From Melanocharis versteri (Eukaryota; Chordata; Aves; Passeriformes; Melanocharitidae): DNA of 64,000 bases. The translations under genes and the position numbers were made by a program. The number at the start of each line of letters is the position of its first letter. Position 1 is the first letter of the stretch. Shown here piece after piece: positions 1 to 15,300 of this stretch. The notes below the pieces were generated by a model. That model did no database searches. It saw only the letters and a program-made list of their open reading frames with translations, and had not been told where the DNA came from. Location: the NCBI GenBank assembly GCA_013397845.1, contig VZTG01007794.1, positions 1,385,662 to 1,449,661 on the forward strand, written 5' to 3'.

Positions 1-3000
1 GGCATTTGGGCTGTACTATGTCCATCCAACTTCTGTTTAATTTTCAGTTGTCAGTTGTCTGTGCTAAACGCAGTTCTTAAATAATTGTTTGTCAACACTG
101 TGTTTGATATGCTTCTGGTTTTTGGTTGGTTTGGGGTTTGTTTGGGAGTTTTTAATTTTCTTTTAAGACTAAAGCTCAGTTAGAAACCTGTTTCTTCATC
201 TGCAGGGTCATCAATGCCCTTGCCTACAATGTTCCTTTTGCTGTTTTGAATGCCTACTTTATGTCTTTCCCACTGAAGCTCAGATAAATAATACTGCTGA
301 CATTCTGAATAATTTCATTCATGTAAATATTTGCTATATTGCTTCTTAGAAGTGGAGTATTTAGAGGCTGTATTTCCTTCTGTTTGTCCTCTCAAATGAC
401 TCTAATTTCCTGTCCTATAGAACAATCCACTTAATTTGAAGTTTGATACTTTTTGTTTGAACTTAGATGCTATAGTGAAATGTAGGCTGATGTATCACCA
501 ATATCATAGGGCTGTGAAAAGGCACATAGGACCCTTGGATACCTGGGAAATGTATTAACAACATTTAATGAGAAGAGAGAAGCTTCCCCTGTAATAATAG
601 CACTAGAATGGTTACATTCTCTGTCAAGAAGGGTGGATACAAGTCTAGAGAAGGTACAAAGTCTACTCAGGTTGCTACAGGAATTGAAATTTACCTTACA
701 AGAACAGATCGATGCTGTTCGGTTAGTCTGGCCAAGTAATAGCTGAGATGGGTGCAGTTGCTAGGTTTTCATGTATAAAGGGAGTCAGTGTAATAGAAGA
801 GAAAAAGAACTGTTTAAGATAGGTGTCAGTGTTGTTCCAGGAATAACTTGAAGACATTGGCTGTAAATAAATCATGTACGGAAATCTGTAAAATGATCAT
901 CACCCTGGAGGCATATGGTTCTGAAGCAGGTACAGTGAGGAAGGAAGAACTGCTTTCAAGACAGCAATTTATGAAAAGATGACATAATATGATTTTTACA
1001 GCTTGAGCTGACTGGAGTTATATGTCTGAAAAGACATTTAATTTTTTTATTAATTTTATTCAACTTGTTGAAATTTATTTTAAAAAAACTGTTATTCTGC
1101 TCTGAAATGCCAAGAACTGGAGGCGCTTTCAGGTGTAATATATGTGTGCTGTGGATTTTTTGCAGATGTGGAGCCTGAAACCTTAAATCTTCAGGCTGAA
1201 TAATAAGTCCACAGAAATCCGTTGGTTCGTTTTCCAAAGATTTATTACCCCTATTGACTTTGATGTGCAATAAGCATAAGAGAAAGCAGATTTGACATGA
1301 AGGTAAAAGGCTGGTATCTCATAGGTGAACTCAGCTTTTCTGAAAGACAAAGAAATTCCTTTTGGTACTCAAGAGAAGATTTAAGGGATTGTGTACTTGA
1401 GAGCCTGTGAGATGCAAATTGATATAGATTATAGGAAGACCATTAGGATAACTGAACGTGACTTTTTAGATCAGTGTTTTATAAACCTTACACCTTCTGG
1501 ATGTGCTTGAACTACTATGAAAAGAAACTGCATATTTTTGTTGTTGTCGTTTGTGCTTGTATACACAGAGCTGGCAAAGCACACATTTACATTCACTGCT
1601 GTGTAGAAACCATTTTTAGGCAGTGTAATTACATTCAGAGAAAAATAATCTATCATGTTGTTTTGCTGCAGTTAATCTGCAAAATCTTAGTATGTTTCTC
1701 CATTGTGAAGTACAATTCAGATTTCTGATGCATATCTGTATCTCTGAAATTGGTTAGGTGGTACAGATGGCACTAGTTGAAGTTTTCTGTAGCAAAGATG
1801 ATTGGGACATCTATCGTGTTTGGATTTGGCTATAATTAGTTGATTTATTAGATAGAAATTCACTAGTATAGACAGGAAAAGAAAGTTTAGTGATAGGAAA
1901 AAAAATGAGGGTTCAGTAGTTGTCAGTGCATAAATGCTATGTGGTTTTTGTAATATTCTTACTGGCACCTTGCATTGTCTTCAGAAATGCCCATAAATAA
2001 CAGAAACATTGAGTTGCCTTCCTTTGCTGTTGTTAGACTTGAATTTTATAATATTTTGATTCTAAAAAATTAATTCAAAATATGGAAATTTGCATAATAG
2101 TTCAAACAAATTACCTGCTGCATCTCTGATTTATTATATTCATGATATTCTAGAAGAGATTAATGATGTTGTACTCATTTGCACTAATCAGGCAAAATTC
2201 AAGATCATAAATTCAAGCTTTTCGGAGTAACTTTTAATTTGAAAGAAGTTGTCATATAATAGGTGACATTGTTCACCATTCTAGTTCTGCTAAATAAATT
2301 TTATAAAATGTATAGTGTTGTTTCCTGGTCAAAGACTAGAATCCAAGAGTGGTCAAGGCATTAGGCAAAAATCAACATTTTGAATAGAAGTGTGTAGATT
2401 TGAAGATGCAGCAGAGCTGGTGACATTTCTTGGAGATGTAAGCAAGAGAGACTGCAATATATTGGATAAGACAGTAACACTGCACTATATTTAGAAATCA
2501 GGTTTTGAAAAAAAGATGCTGTAGCAACACAAGAAGATGATTTAATTTTATGCTTTTCTTACATTTTAAACATTTTCGAGATTTCAAAAGAAATCCATCA
2601 AGAAACCAAAGTAATTTTCTTTCCTATTTAGCTGCAAAAAAATTATAAAATACTGATTACATTGACTTCACTGTTACCCAGTAGGATGGTTTAAAACTAA
2701 TCTTTGCTTCTTTTTTTGTTTAGGCCAAACAAATAATCTGAGCTTCCTTTCCTTTCCATCATAAGTTATCTTACTCTTTCAGTCCTTAAGGTAGTCTTTC
2801 TGTAATGAAATAAATACAATACTTCATCTGGACAAGAGGGTCTTCTAAACTGGTAAAATGCCGCTTTCTTGTCTTCCTGAAGCACATTTTTAATAATACA
2901 CCCTCAACACCCCATGTTCTTTCCTGCACTTCTGAGCTGAGGACTGAAATAACCTGATCTTAGAACTAGCACATGTTCTGATATATTTTATATAGGTTCT

Positions 3001-3249
3001 GGTGTTTAAAAGTTCACTGCAGTAGGAACTGTTGTTTATTCGGTACTGATTCTGCAGCTATATAGATTCTGTTTGTTTGTCTGCCATTCTAGAGCTGGAG
3101 ACTCTAAAATTTATTGAGGTAAACTTTTTTTTTCAACTTCCTCCAGGAAAATAGTGTCTGACATATCTATTCAGGAAAAACCTGGAAAGATGGCATGCTT
3201 TTTATCAAACAGTTATAATTTTTCTTTGGCTTTTTTTTTTCTCTCTTAG
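1..3249 (+). other. CEP170: CEP170 intron (3' part)
   Basis: AT-rich noncoding sequence with stops in all frames; open frames are below 105 codons and resemble nothing. I see no exon, repeat family or RNA gene. A pyrimidine-rich tract ending at 3249 is the acceptor of the first visible exon. Confidence 0.8.
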
Positions 3250-3376
3250 GAGGGTTCTACTAACCCTGGAAGTAAGCGCTGGGTGTCACAGTGGGCCAGT
3301 TTGGCTGCTAATCACACACGTCATGACCAAGATGACATGCGATTGGAGTCCTCTGTCCCTGCTCCGTTAGAAAATG
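3250..3376 (+). CDS. CEP170: CEP170 coding exon 1 of window
   Basis: A strong T-rich tract and AG at 3248-3249 precede the exon; GT at 3377 follows. It encodes 42 residues beginning [20 protein letters not shown] and ends after the first base of an Asp codon (phase 1). The [20 protein letters not shown] block is a hallmark of CEP170. The following residues ([15 protein letters not shown]) diverge from the mammalian sequence before similarity resumes in the next exon. Confidence 0.93.
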
Positions 3377-6300
3377 GTATTAAAAGCTGTTCTTATTGTC
3401 ATAATTTATGCTGAAAAAACCTGTGAAAGGGAGAAAAGAATGATTAGGTACTGTACTTAATCAGCTTTTTTACTCCTAGTGCCTCATTTTCACATTAAAT
3501 TCTTCTGTTTCATTGAGCAGAAACAGTGTAAAAACAAGCTCAGCAGTAGTGGTGTCTGCATGGCAATCGAGTGCCAGTATTGCACTGAATCTTACTAAAA
3601 CAGGAGAGTATATAAACTGTTTAATATTAGAGAAACTTTCACTTAAATGCAGTTTGGGTTGGTCCGCATAGTATGTTTCTTTCCTAACATCTTCTTAGTC
3701 TAAATTGGACTTCAGTGTAATGATTATTAAACAATCCAACCTGAGAGACTTCAGCTGAAGCATAGCATCCTTCCTTATCTTGGAAATACAGAAGACCTTT
3801 TGTATTTCTTGAAAAACCCAGAAACTTCCTCGTTTAGCAATGAACAACCTTATCTCCCTTTCTTGTCAGTGCCAGATGTTCAGGGTATGTTTCTCCATAG
3901 TTTAATTATTCGCATTTCTGATTTTTAAATGGTTTATTCTTTAACACTACAGTCTTGACTATAAACAAGTTACTTGCCTTACTTCTCTTCTGCTTTTTCT
4001 TCCTGCCAATTTCACTTTAGAGGTTGTGATCATCCTTGGGAGAAGTTTTACAAAGAAGTTTTGCTTTTGATGTTGCATAATGCATATATCTGTATCAATG
4101 CTTGAAAGAATTCTTACCAGTGACTGCCGCTTCTGTTGTAGCTTTTCCTCCCCTTATAAGCATTGAACTTTGCCTAGGATACTAAAAGTCAAAGGAGATG
4201 GAAAGGGGAAAAATTAAATTATCTGATATACACAGAATAATGGAAATCAAGAGCAAATTTTGCACTATTTGAAAGGATTGGGTGTGTACATACAGGACAC
4301 TTAAAATCACTGCTCTTGAGACTGATCCTTTGGGTGGTTAATCAGGAGCTCTGGTGGTCTTTTGTTTTCTATGTTGTTTTAAATGGTCACTTTCAGATGA
4401 GACGCTACCTAGGATCTTCTCTGGAGAGATAAAGGCTTCTTCTACCATTATAAGAACTAAGATAAGAGATAAAGGGAAGCAACTGCTGTGTAGTGCATAC
4501 CTATGCTGCAAGAATTCTAAAATACTAAAGGGGAAATAAAGCATTCAAGTACCAAAGGTGTAGTAAAAATAGAAAAAACCAATTCACAAAACATGTCTTG
4601 TTGACTTAGATGCCTGTATCTTCTTTATAAATCTTAGTATTTAAACTTCACATAACACATATATAGCCAAATATGATGCTGAACAACTCCATGCCTTTTT
4701 TTTTTACTAAAGGCTGTTTGAAATTCGCCAAGAATCAAGTTACATACTTATATATGTATAAAATATTTGGTCTGGTAGGCATGTCTGAGAGAAGTCAGTC
4801 TTCACAGATGGCAATCATATTGATTTCCATTAAACCTTTAATTTTTTTTTTGTAATTTTCAAGATAAAAACCAGTCTTGGAATTAGAAAACCTTGCTTAG
4901 ATTTCAGAGGTACTTACTGCTTCTCAAATAAGTGTCTTAACATAGATTATAGAAGAAAAAGCTGTGGGTTCTTTTGCATTCTTCATCAAAGGTGTGACAC
5001 TGCAAAGAGAAAAGATAGAGGAGCGTGGATAGAAAGTAGCAGGTATACATACAGCACGATTGTTGATATTCAATTAATTGCTGAAAGGATTCTTGCAGAC
5101 AGAGAAACCCTATACTCCAGTTTATGTTCCTGGAGCAACCAATGTTGGTAGTAAGCCATGATAGGAAAATCCCAACAGGATATGCAGAGCAGTTGTTTAT
5201 AGATCTCTCCTGGCAAAAAGGGAATTGACAGATGTGTGTTACTAAGTGTGTCACATTATATTGCAACAGCTGACAAATGAACTGCAAAAAGAATTTTTTC
5301 TATCCAAATATTCAAAGTCAGAGCAATTCATAGAGCAATTTATATCACCTTTGAGTAATAAAGGGTTGTTTCTGACAGCACGACTGCTGTGTCTGTTAAA
5401 TGAGCAAGGCAGGCACAGTCATCATCACTGAGGAAAAATAAAGTTTGGTTTCTAAAACAGTTATTCCCTGCAACAGTCCATGGGATGGCCATGCTTTTCT
5501 GCCTAAGGAACATTCTGTGTATACTAAGAATTCAATGAAAGTGCTTTAGCAGTAGGACTGCATTCCTTTAAAGTTTTGTATACATTTTCTATACATTTTT
5601 ATACTACAGTGTCTTGTTTGGGATAAAAACATTAGTTTTGCTTTCTCAGCCATAATAAGTTCTTTGTTCATAAGTGAGGCTTTTCAATATTGCTGAGAAG
5701 TGTCTCCCAGCACTGAAAATTCTTACCTGAGTGAGGCGAGGTCTCGCAGGGAGAGGCTGTAATTTGTCCATGGGACAGACCTCGAGCTGTGAACAGGCAA
5801 GTAGGGAGGAAGAAGGAGGATCTTACTCTTTTTGGTAGTTTTGAAATCTGGTCCTAAAGGTGTTTAGGAATGTATGACTTGCTTTCTACTTCCTGTTGTA
5901 ATGGTGTGCTGATTGATACAACAGTGATTTCTTACCTATTTTAACCTACTGTGAGATCATAAGAACTTTGTTTGTACATGCGATTCAGCTGGCTAAAAGA
6001 GTTTGTTAAATGTTTTCAACCTATATTTGTCTAAATATAATTGATCTTGCCATAGAACAGCAGGATGGACTGATGACTTTTTCAGTTGTTTTATGTTGTA
6101 TTAACAGTCTTAAACATTTAATCTTTCTATTTGCCTTGCTCTTGAATGTCTTCTCAAATATTTTTTCTCTTTCATTTTTAGACACAGACATCAGTGAGTC
6201 TGGTATTTCTGTTAGAAGTGCTGGTTCAGCTGCTTCTATGACCAGCCAAGGTGAGCGAAAGAGGAGGACACTTCCACAGCTTCCCATAGAGGAGAAAGTG

Positions 6301-9300
6301 AATGAAAACTCGAAAATAAAAACTGTATCTCATCAGAGGTCAGAAATAGGTGAAAAGCAAGACACTGAACTTCAGGAGAAGGAGACTCCATCTCGTGCCT
6401 CAGATGCTAAGTCAAGCAGAACAATGAATGGTCTTTCACCCAAAGCTACTGGAGACAAAGTTTTTTCTTTTCCCAGCTCTTCTAGTAAAGAGAGAGTTGA
6501 AACTGGCAGAGAAACTTCTGTGGTGAAACAAGCTTTAGCAAAAATTCAACAGCAAGAAAGAAAGGAGCAAGGGCACTGGACACCCTCAAAATTATCCTCT
6601 ACAAAATCTGCTGCAAACCAGGTTGAGAAAGGTAGGGAGGAGATTGTTATGTCACCCAAAACTTTGGATAATCAAGACAATGCTCCTGGACATGTTACAG
6701 ATAAAGCAGAAATTAAGTTGGTGCAGACTGAGGGAAAAAGAAGAAAAAATGAGGAAATCATTAGAGGACAAAGTCCTAAAATACTTGGAGGAGAAAAAAA
6801 GGAATCTTCAAAACCATTAGTGAGGCAAGGTAGCTTTACTATAGATAAGCCTAGCACAAATATACCTATAGAACTTATTCCTCACATTAATAAGCAAAGT
6901 GGTTCTGCTGCCCCTTTAGTATCTGCAAACAGGTTACGTGACAGAAGTGATTCGATGGACACTGATTCCAGTATAGATACAACACTCATTTTGAAAGACA
7001 CAGAAGCTGTAATGGCTTTCCTTGAAGCTAAGTTGCGTGAAGAAAATAAAACTGATGAAGGTCCTGACACTCCTAGTTATAACAGAGATAATTCCATATC
7101 ACCAGAATCAGATGTCGATACAGCCAGCACAATCAGTCTTGTTACTGGTGACACTGAAAGAAAATCCACACAGAAGCGGAAGAGCTTTACAAACTTATAT
7201 AAAGATAGATGTTCCACTGGTTCCCCTTCAAAGGATGTTTTAAAATCTTCTACAAGTGCCAGAGAAAAGATGGAAAAGAAGACTAAGAGTCGATCTTCAG
7301 ATGGTGGGTCTAGAGCTGACGCTCGCAAAACTGTGCAATCCAGTGGAAGAATGAGACAACCGTCAGTAGATTTAACAGATGATGACCAAACATCCAGCGT
7401 ACCTCATTCTGCCATTTCTGATATCTTATCATCTGACCAGGAAACCTACTCTGGCAAATCACATGGAAGAGTTCCTTTTGCCTCAGCAGATGAACTTTTA
7501 CATTCCAAGATGGAAGGAAAGTCAGCTAAATCAAAATCCTCTCCTGTTGGACTTGGGCAATCTAGTAAATCTACCACTCTTCCAAGACCTCGTCCCACAA
7601 GGACTTCTCTCTTGCGCAGAGCACGCCTTGGTGAAGTCTCAGATAGTGAGCTTGCTGATGCTGATAAGGCTTCAGTAGCTTCCGAAGTGTCCACTACAAG
7701 TTCTACATCAAAACCTCCATCAGGGAGGAGAAATATTTCCAGAATAGACTTACTCGCTCAACCTCGCAGAAATCGACTTGGCTCTTTATCAGCACGTAGC
7801 GATTCTGAAGCAACAATAACCAGAAGCACTGCCTCATCTCGTACCCCAGAAGCAATTATCAGAAGTGGTTCAAGGTTGCTCTCAGGAGGAGATAGCACTA
7901 AAGTTTCTGCTAGAACTCGAGCCAATAGCATTTCTCGACTTTCAGATTCAAAATCCAAATCCTTGGCTTCGGCTCATAATTCTCCCTCAGGTATGTGAGA
8001 TTATTTGAAATAATTTTATACAATACTAGATGTTTTTAACGTGGATTTTTTTTAAAAATTGTTTAAGAAAGAGTTCTTATGAAACTTGAGTTTTAATTGA
8101 TGCAATCTTTTTCTTTGGAGTAAGAGGCTTCCATGGCAGGTCTTGTGGAGGTTTCTCACTTAAAATCATAAAGACAAGAAATTGTAATCCTTTAACTCTT
8201 TGGATTTGTTTTCATCTTGAAACCAGTAAAACAGAACTGCATAGGGACAGTCAGATGTGTCAGCAATCATTTGTTTTAGTGCGAAAACAGACCCAAGATT
8301 TCTTCGCTCAAATCATGGTAGTAGAAGTTCAGAAGGTCAGGAACACTATTTACTATGTAGAAGATATAATATTTATTTATAAGGTAGCCTTGTAAATAGG
8401 CAATCAGAGATGGTTTTTTTAAGAAGAATAGTAACATAGAAGTAATGAATTGAAAAACTATATACCACTTAATTAAAAATCATTAAGTGATTTCTTTTAA
8501 AAGGTTTGCCTTATCTTGGATTATTTCCCATTCTGTGTTCCAAATCATGTCTATTTATGATTTCATCATGGTTTCCAGATCATGTTGATTTCTTTGGTAT
8601 GGTGGTCACTCTACCTTGTCCTGCATTTGGAAGGAAAAATCTGTACAATCTACAAATTTTAACCTACTATTCTCTTACATAAGTTATGTTACCTCAAGTT
8701 AACACAACATTCTTAGTGCAATCAGTGTGAAAGGTGGTAGGTTTTTTCAACAGCAATATTAAATCTATCAAAATAAAATGTGGTAATTATAAAAAAGTGA
8801 ACTTTCTTGTGAAATGAGTATCTAAAATAAATGTCTGCTTGCTTTTAGAATTGTCATGCTACCAGCTTTACCATATTTGCAGTCAATCCATAGTCTAAGA
8901 ATAAAATAAATAGAGCAGCTTCCAGTGTTGTAGTGCACTGAAATTTTGCTACATCCTGTTCAGACTTGATATAAGCAACTGTGATACTTAACTTCCCACA
9001 CTCCTGCTGTCCTTCTGTTGCTTGTATTTCATAAATGGACCATGTCAGAATTCTTAGCATTGTGTATTCCCCAGGTAATTACTTTTGGCTGTGTGTCATT
9101 TATTAGCTGAATAGTAATTTCTGCTGAGATACAAATGAGGTGTTCGCTGAACTGTAAGGTTGAATCCGTTTGATGCTATGACAGATGTCTGCAAAGGTGC
9201 CCAAAACAGGTGACACTTCAAATAAAAATCTGGTCTTTCCTTGTAAGATATAATTGGAAAAGCAGCATGTTTTCAATTTTAATCAAAATTTTGAATTGAC

Positions 9301-12300
9301 AATGCAGCCTGAAAGGTGGCAGCGCTAGGTTAGGGAAGTGCCAGTTAAGACTTCTATATGTTTATTTTAATACTGAATACTAGTTCACATTATGATAGTG
9401 CTGATTTTTGAAAGGGTAAAACCCAGATGTTGTTTGTCACTTCACTGCTTTTGTTTTTCACAAAACTCTATATGAATTTTGAGTTTTGCGTCCATGTGAG
9501 GTATTGCAGGCTTCCTAAACTTTTCCTAGGTTGCTGCATTGAAGTGGTTTGCTGCTTCTGTTAAGGGGAGTGAGTGCATCTTCCCACTATTTGTCTATCA
9601 CAGCTGTCTTTGCTAAATGTTCATTTCCCCATGTCACACAGTCAAAGTTTGCTGTAGCTTGTATAAAACACTGTGTTTTCGAGAGAGAAAAGATGCCGTC
9701 TTCTCATGGGTACTCCAACGTAATAATCTAGGTAATTTAAAAAGAGCATTGTTAGAAAAATCACAGTAGTAATAGCTTCTGTCATATAAAGCTTTATCGG
9801 TTAATATATATCAACAGAGAAGCCTTTCAATGTAAAGGCCAAAATCTGAAAGCAATTAATAAAGCAGGCAGATACTTTTGAAACAAAATCATCTCTAAAT
9901 AAACCAATCTTGTCTTGTTACTATACAAGTAACATAATTGTATAAATTTTTTACTGATTTATTTAGATTATACTTTGTGAAAATCTGAATTGCTTTGAAA
10001 GTGGTGTAACCTTCCGGTGTATATAGGAGTATATATATACATGCATCTCCTTTTATATATAGGCCACTTTTAATTCCTCAATTTAATTTTGTTTCTAGAA
10101 AAGTCATCAATTCAATTAATTTTAGCACTTTTGGAACGTACTAATTAAGTGCTCGACAAAAGTGCCTCAACTGTTTGAATGTGTTTTACTTCAGGCACAT
10201 TAAATCAAGGCATAACAGGAATGGATTTTCTTCTCTCCCTGGACATAGAAAGAGTGGAAAAGCAATGATTATTACCAGTATAGGGTTTGGGGTTTTGTTT
10301 CCTTTATGAGAGGACTAGCTGCTCTCAAAATGTTAAATATGTTCCATGGGTTATCTCATCAGAGGTCAGTTAACATTACCACATTGTAGATCACTAAACA
10401 TTGGCAGCCTCTTAAATCCAGCCTACAAAGAGAAAGTTGTTTCTGCACTTCCCTAATCAATGTTCAGACATACATACCTGTAAAAAGAGAGCAAGAATAA
10501 GATGCAGTTTCTGGATTTTTTTTATTGTCTTGTACTTCATGTGGATGAATTGCAACATGATAGGGTTAAAATTGTCAGAGCAAGCAGCAAGTCTGTAATT
10601 TCAAGAATCATTTCTAATCCTTGATGCAGTGAAATATTGCTTACTTTTTTATGAAGGGGCAAGCAGTTAAATGGATGAGAACTGTCAGCATTAAAGTCAT
10701 TACCAGAGTGTTTCTGTGGTAGGAAGCTTGATAACTGACAGCCCTGTGAAGACATGTGAAGCAGAATTAGTAACTTTACAGCACAAGCAGTGGAAGGTCT
10801 GATCAAGGCACTGCATCATCAAACAGTAGAGTGGGATCAATAAAAACAAAGGAGACCAAAGACCTATTTTCACAGCAGCGGAGGAAAATTGAAGATGATG
10901 TTACACAGGGAGCTATGTATCAGGAAAACAAATGGCAGGATCAGACCTAGTGCAAAAGTGCTAAGCTGCAACTGTAAAATAAAGCACTGAGTGTGAACAG
11001 AGAGACCTTGAGCATCCAGACGTGTTTGGCAGCTCTGCAGCTCTAGCTGTCATTGCGGATAGCTGGCTGATAGGTTGATCAAAGCTGTTGAGGTAACTGT
11101 GGGGGAGAAGAAATTGATAATGGAGAAAACCAGCCCATGCTAAGTACACTTCAGTAGTAGGATCTTGGAAATGGATGCACCTTGAGAAGGCAATGCATCA
11201 ATGAGAGTAGAATTTTTTTTTAAGGAATATATTCAATAAAATTTATTCTCAGATCTTTAAAGTGAGAGTATGTTGTCCAAATCACCAAACCTGCCAGCTT
11301 AATGTGTTGTCAGGACATTATACTTCTCACAAAGTAGTCACGAAATTAGGTTTGAATGGTGATCATTTTAGCCAGGGTTTTGGAGGATTTTCTGGTTAGT
11401 GGTACTGATATTCACAGTCTTTGGTGTCTGAGATAAGCAGCTGCACAACAGCTTTCAGAAATGTACATAAACTACAATGACATTTTGGGCCTGCATAATT
11501 TAAAGATAATATTAAAAGCATATATATGCAAATGTATAGGTACCTAACTGGGAAACATGCTTGGATATGCTTGTCATGAATTATACAACTTTCAGATTTT
11601 TACTGCTAGGCCTACAATAACTTTTTCCTCATATTAATGAGAAATACATAGATAATATGTAACCCCCCAACATTTCAAGGCCTTAAAATTTAACGGTCTT
11701 AAAAATAGGGCTTTTATGATACTATGTAAATGATTGTTATTGATGTCATTTCAGTTAGTATCTCTGAAATGTTTAAGCCTTTACAAAATTCAGTATTTTT
11801 GATTGAATGTATAATCTTTTCCTAAAAAAAGTGTGGGTGGAAAAGAGGACCTAAGACTAATCTCATCAATATATTTTATTTAAGCAAATGCCTCTATCTG
11901 AATGTTTTAAAACTAATTAACATGATAAAACACTATTTTGTACACAGAGAAATCCAAGCTTCTCCCAGACCCAGACCCTGATGTTGAAACTTGCAGTGGT
12001 AGAGTACTAGAAATCAAATCTGTTTCTGATATTTCACTTCTCATTCAATTTTTAGTTTTTAAATATATTATTACATATGCTCATTGTACAGTGCGGAGTT
12101 GCTGAACTAGCTCACTTGAGAGATTTTAAGATAAATTTTGTAATTATTTTGAAGAATATAATGTGAACTGGGACAAAGAATTTAAACAAAAATGGATGAA
12201 AAAATGTGGGCCCAACTCATAAAGCTCTTTGGACTTTGGTCACACATTGTTTGCATGCTATTGGTGGGAAAATGTACTTTTTCTGCTCATGTTTTACTTC

Positions 12301-15300
12301 CCTAAGATCAAACAACTTGGAAACCTCCAAAAAGAGGTCAGAAAGTGATTGGAAAGACATTGTTACTTTCTACAATTAAGTTAGAAATTTTTTTTTTAAA
12401 AGTATAACTGGACATAATTTGAAACCCACATTTAAACCTGAAAAAAATTACACAAACATATTTTTGTTTTCAGCAATTGAAACTTCATTATTTATATGAG
12501 GGAACGGATGTAAGCTTATACACCACTGTCATATTCTACATACCGTAATCTTTGCATTACACAAAAATTACTTCCATTATTTGTTACTTAAATTCATATT
12601 GGTGTATATTTCATTTGTAGTGTTGGTTTTTTTAATGTATCAGGAGAAATCATTATTAATTCTTGCATTTTGTAATACTAAAAACCAATTTACATAATTT
12701 GATTGTATTATTTTTCAATCACCAATTGGTGGTTGGTCACACACTTTTTTCATTTTCTGCAGTACTTACAGAGCCTCATGAATGTCAATGAGTTTGGGGT
12801 AGAAATCCCCTGCAACAATTTAGCCAGTTGTGGTGATGGGGATTTCTTTACACTTGGTGATATCTCTTCCTCCTGGGAATGTTTGAGGACAGCACTTCTG
12901 AAATCCATTTTCTAGACTTCAGTAATTCATAAGGGGACAAGAGCCTCCTACTTAGTTTCAGTTCTCCTTTACTTTAGGCTGTCCTCAGCAATATAGCTGT
13001 ATAATGCTTTATGTGCTGCATGTCAGAATATATGCTCTTTCTTTCTCTGAGGCTGCTTCTCTCATGGATGTGCTGCATATTTTTATAAAACAACATTAAT
13101 TTTACATATTGTTTTTCTGTACTAAACATTTAAATATAGAATCATGGAATCATTAAGGTTGGAAAAGACATACGCATCATCTAGGAGTTATATGCTTTCC
13201 TTACGTAAGCATGCATTCCAGGCTTGGTGCCAGCTCCATCCTTCCTTCATATCTCTTCATTTTTTTTGTGTATCACATAAACCTTGAATGAAATTTGGGA
13301 AAAAATCTGCAGAAAAAGTGCAATCTGACTATATACTTAAATGTTAATGAATTGGGCCCTTGTTTTGTAATACAGTTTGTTTGAGCTCATATACAATCTC
13401 TGGCTTTTACATCTTACTTCGCTCATCACTATACAAAGAGCATTAGTTTTATGTTTTTATTAATCAATATTTTTTATTTAACACAAATTCTGTAGCTTTC
13501 TTTTAAAGATGTAGTAAATAAGCCTTTTGTGAGGTACCTGGGGATGGATAATGAATAGCTGTGTATTTTTGTGATGTTACTGAAATAATGCTTTTTTTTC
13601 TTATTAAAGATACCATAATAATTCTTTTTTAATAATTAAACTAATTTAGTAAGTGCAAGATGGAGGCGCTTTCCTACAGATTATGCTTCCACCTCAGAAG
13701 ATGAATTCGGATCAAACCGTAATTCCCCTAAACATACCCGTCTACGTACCTCTCCAGCCCTGAAAACCACGCGACTGCAGAGCGCTGGGACAGCAGCTCA
13801 AAGCAGCAACACATTCAAGCACAGGATAAAGGAGCAGGAAGACTACATTCGTGACTGGACTGCCCACCGGGAAGAGATAGCAAGGTTGGTTTGAAAGGAG
13901 TGCCCCTAAAATAACAGGGCTTGTACCCAGCCACTTGTACAGGTGCACACAGAGGACAAAGAGAGCTGATGGGTTTTCTGTGTCGCTACTTACTGCTTTC
14001 ATTCACTAACTGAACGGGTAACTTAAAGTACTTGTGAGAGACTGGCAGACAAAACACTCACGTTACCAGCACATCTCTTTTTAGTGGGAAGTGATAGTAA
14101 CCTCTGATATATGATAGCCAAATCCCAGAAGATGTACTTTCAGTTGCATTATTGGGACTTGCAGAGGCTCTTTTTGTATTTCTTGAGGCTTAAGTATATG
14201 TGATTTTGTACTACCTTTACATATTGAGAAAAAATTTCAGATCAACCACAGGTGACAGAGAGAGAAAAAAGCAAGTTTCAGAATGTGAGAGACCATGTTC
14301 TCATTTTAATTTTTGGTTTATCTAGACATTATTTCATGTTGGATACTTCCTGATTTAAATCATGCATATTCACTAAAAAGCAATTTTTTTTTGTTGCAAG
14401 TCCCTGAGATTAGTATGTCAATACCTCTGTTATTGCTGGTTCTGCTTCAAGTGAACCATGGAAAAGTTAGTTACACATTCTGGTAACCAATTATTCCTGT
14501 ATCATGCAACACCCAGGCAGTGAAAACTTCAGAGAGCTTTCACAAGCGTATAAATGTTATTCAATACTTAGATGTCAGTGTTCAGGTTCCAAAGATTTTC
14601 ACGGAACAGAATTTGGAAGCCTAAACAAGAAATATGTTTTCCTTTTAAGATTAATTTTAATAGTGTAGAGTATTTTCCTAATCTTAATACTGTGGAAGTG
14701 TTTTGCTTAGTGTGATTAATTATTTTTTGTTTCCTGATCTTGGTAATATTTTTCAACATTTGTTTTTCTAGTGTGATCTGTGGCAAAGGGAAGATGTAGA
14801 GAGGCCTCAGAGGCACACGGAAGATACCTAAGGGAGTCTCATAGTATCTGGATAAATGATGAAATAAACATTTTCAAAATCATCTTCCTAGAACATCTCT
14901 TTCTTTTCGGAAGTCTGAAGTTAGAGATGGTTATAGGAAGGACTGTGTGTATATGGGAAAAATAACTGATAGCCATAGCATATTAGTTCCTCCTAATAAA
15001 TAGTACTGCTGAACCTCTACTTCAGTGAAGCTTTTTGGTATGTTTTGCTCATCTCGGAGAGATTGACACTAAATATAATTGATGATTCAGTCTAAACTCA
15101 TTTGATGGTTAGGTTTACAGGTTTTTTTCTTCCCTTGGGATTCTTACCCTTTCCTACATTGATGTATTGGCTTTAAAATTTGTTTTAAAGGCTGTGTACT
15201 TATCCTTCCTCTTCAGCTTTATTTTCAGTTGAAGTGCTGAGAGGCTCAAATCAGTATTGCCAAATTTTTAGGTTTATGTAGACATTTCACACAGCCTGCA

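Noticed and set aside
6010..6181. Extension of the large CEP170 open frame upstream of 6182
   Set aside because: The added residues are hydrophobic and unlike CEP170; a good acceptor at 6180-6181 joins in phase to the exon ending at 3376.
7991..7998. GM-stop end of the large open frame as a real C-terminus
   Set aside because: The GT at 7991 is a donor; splicing to 13650 restores the known protein.
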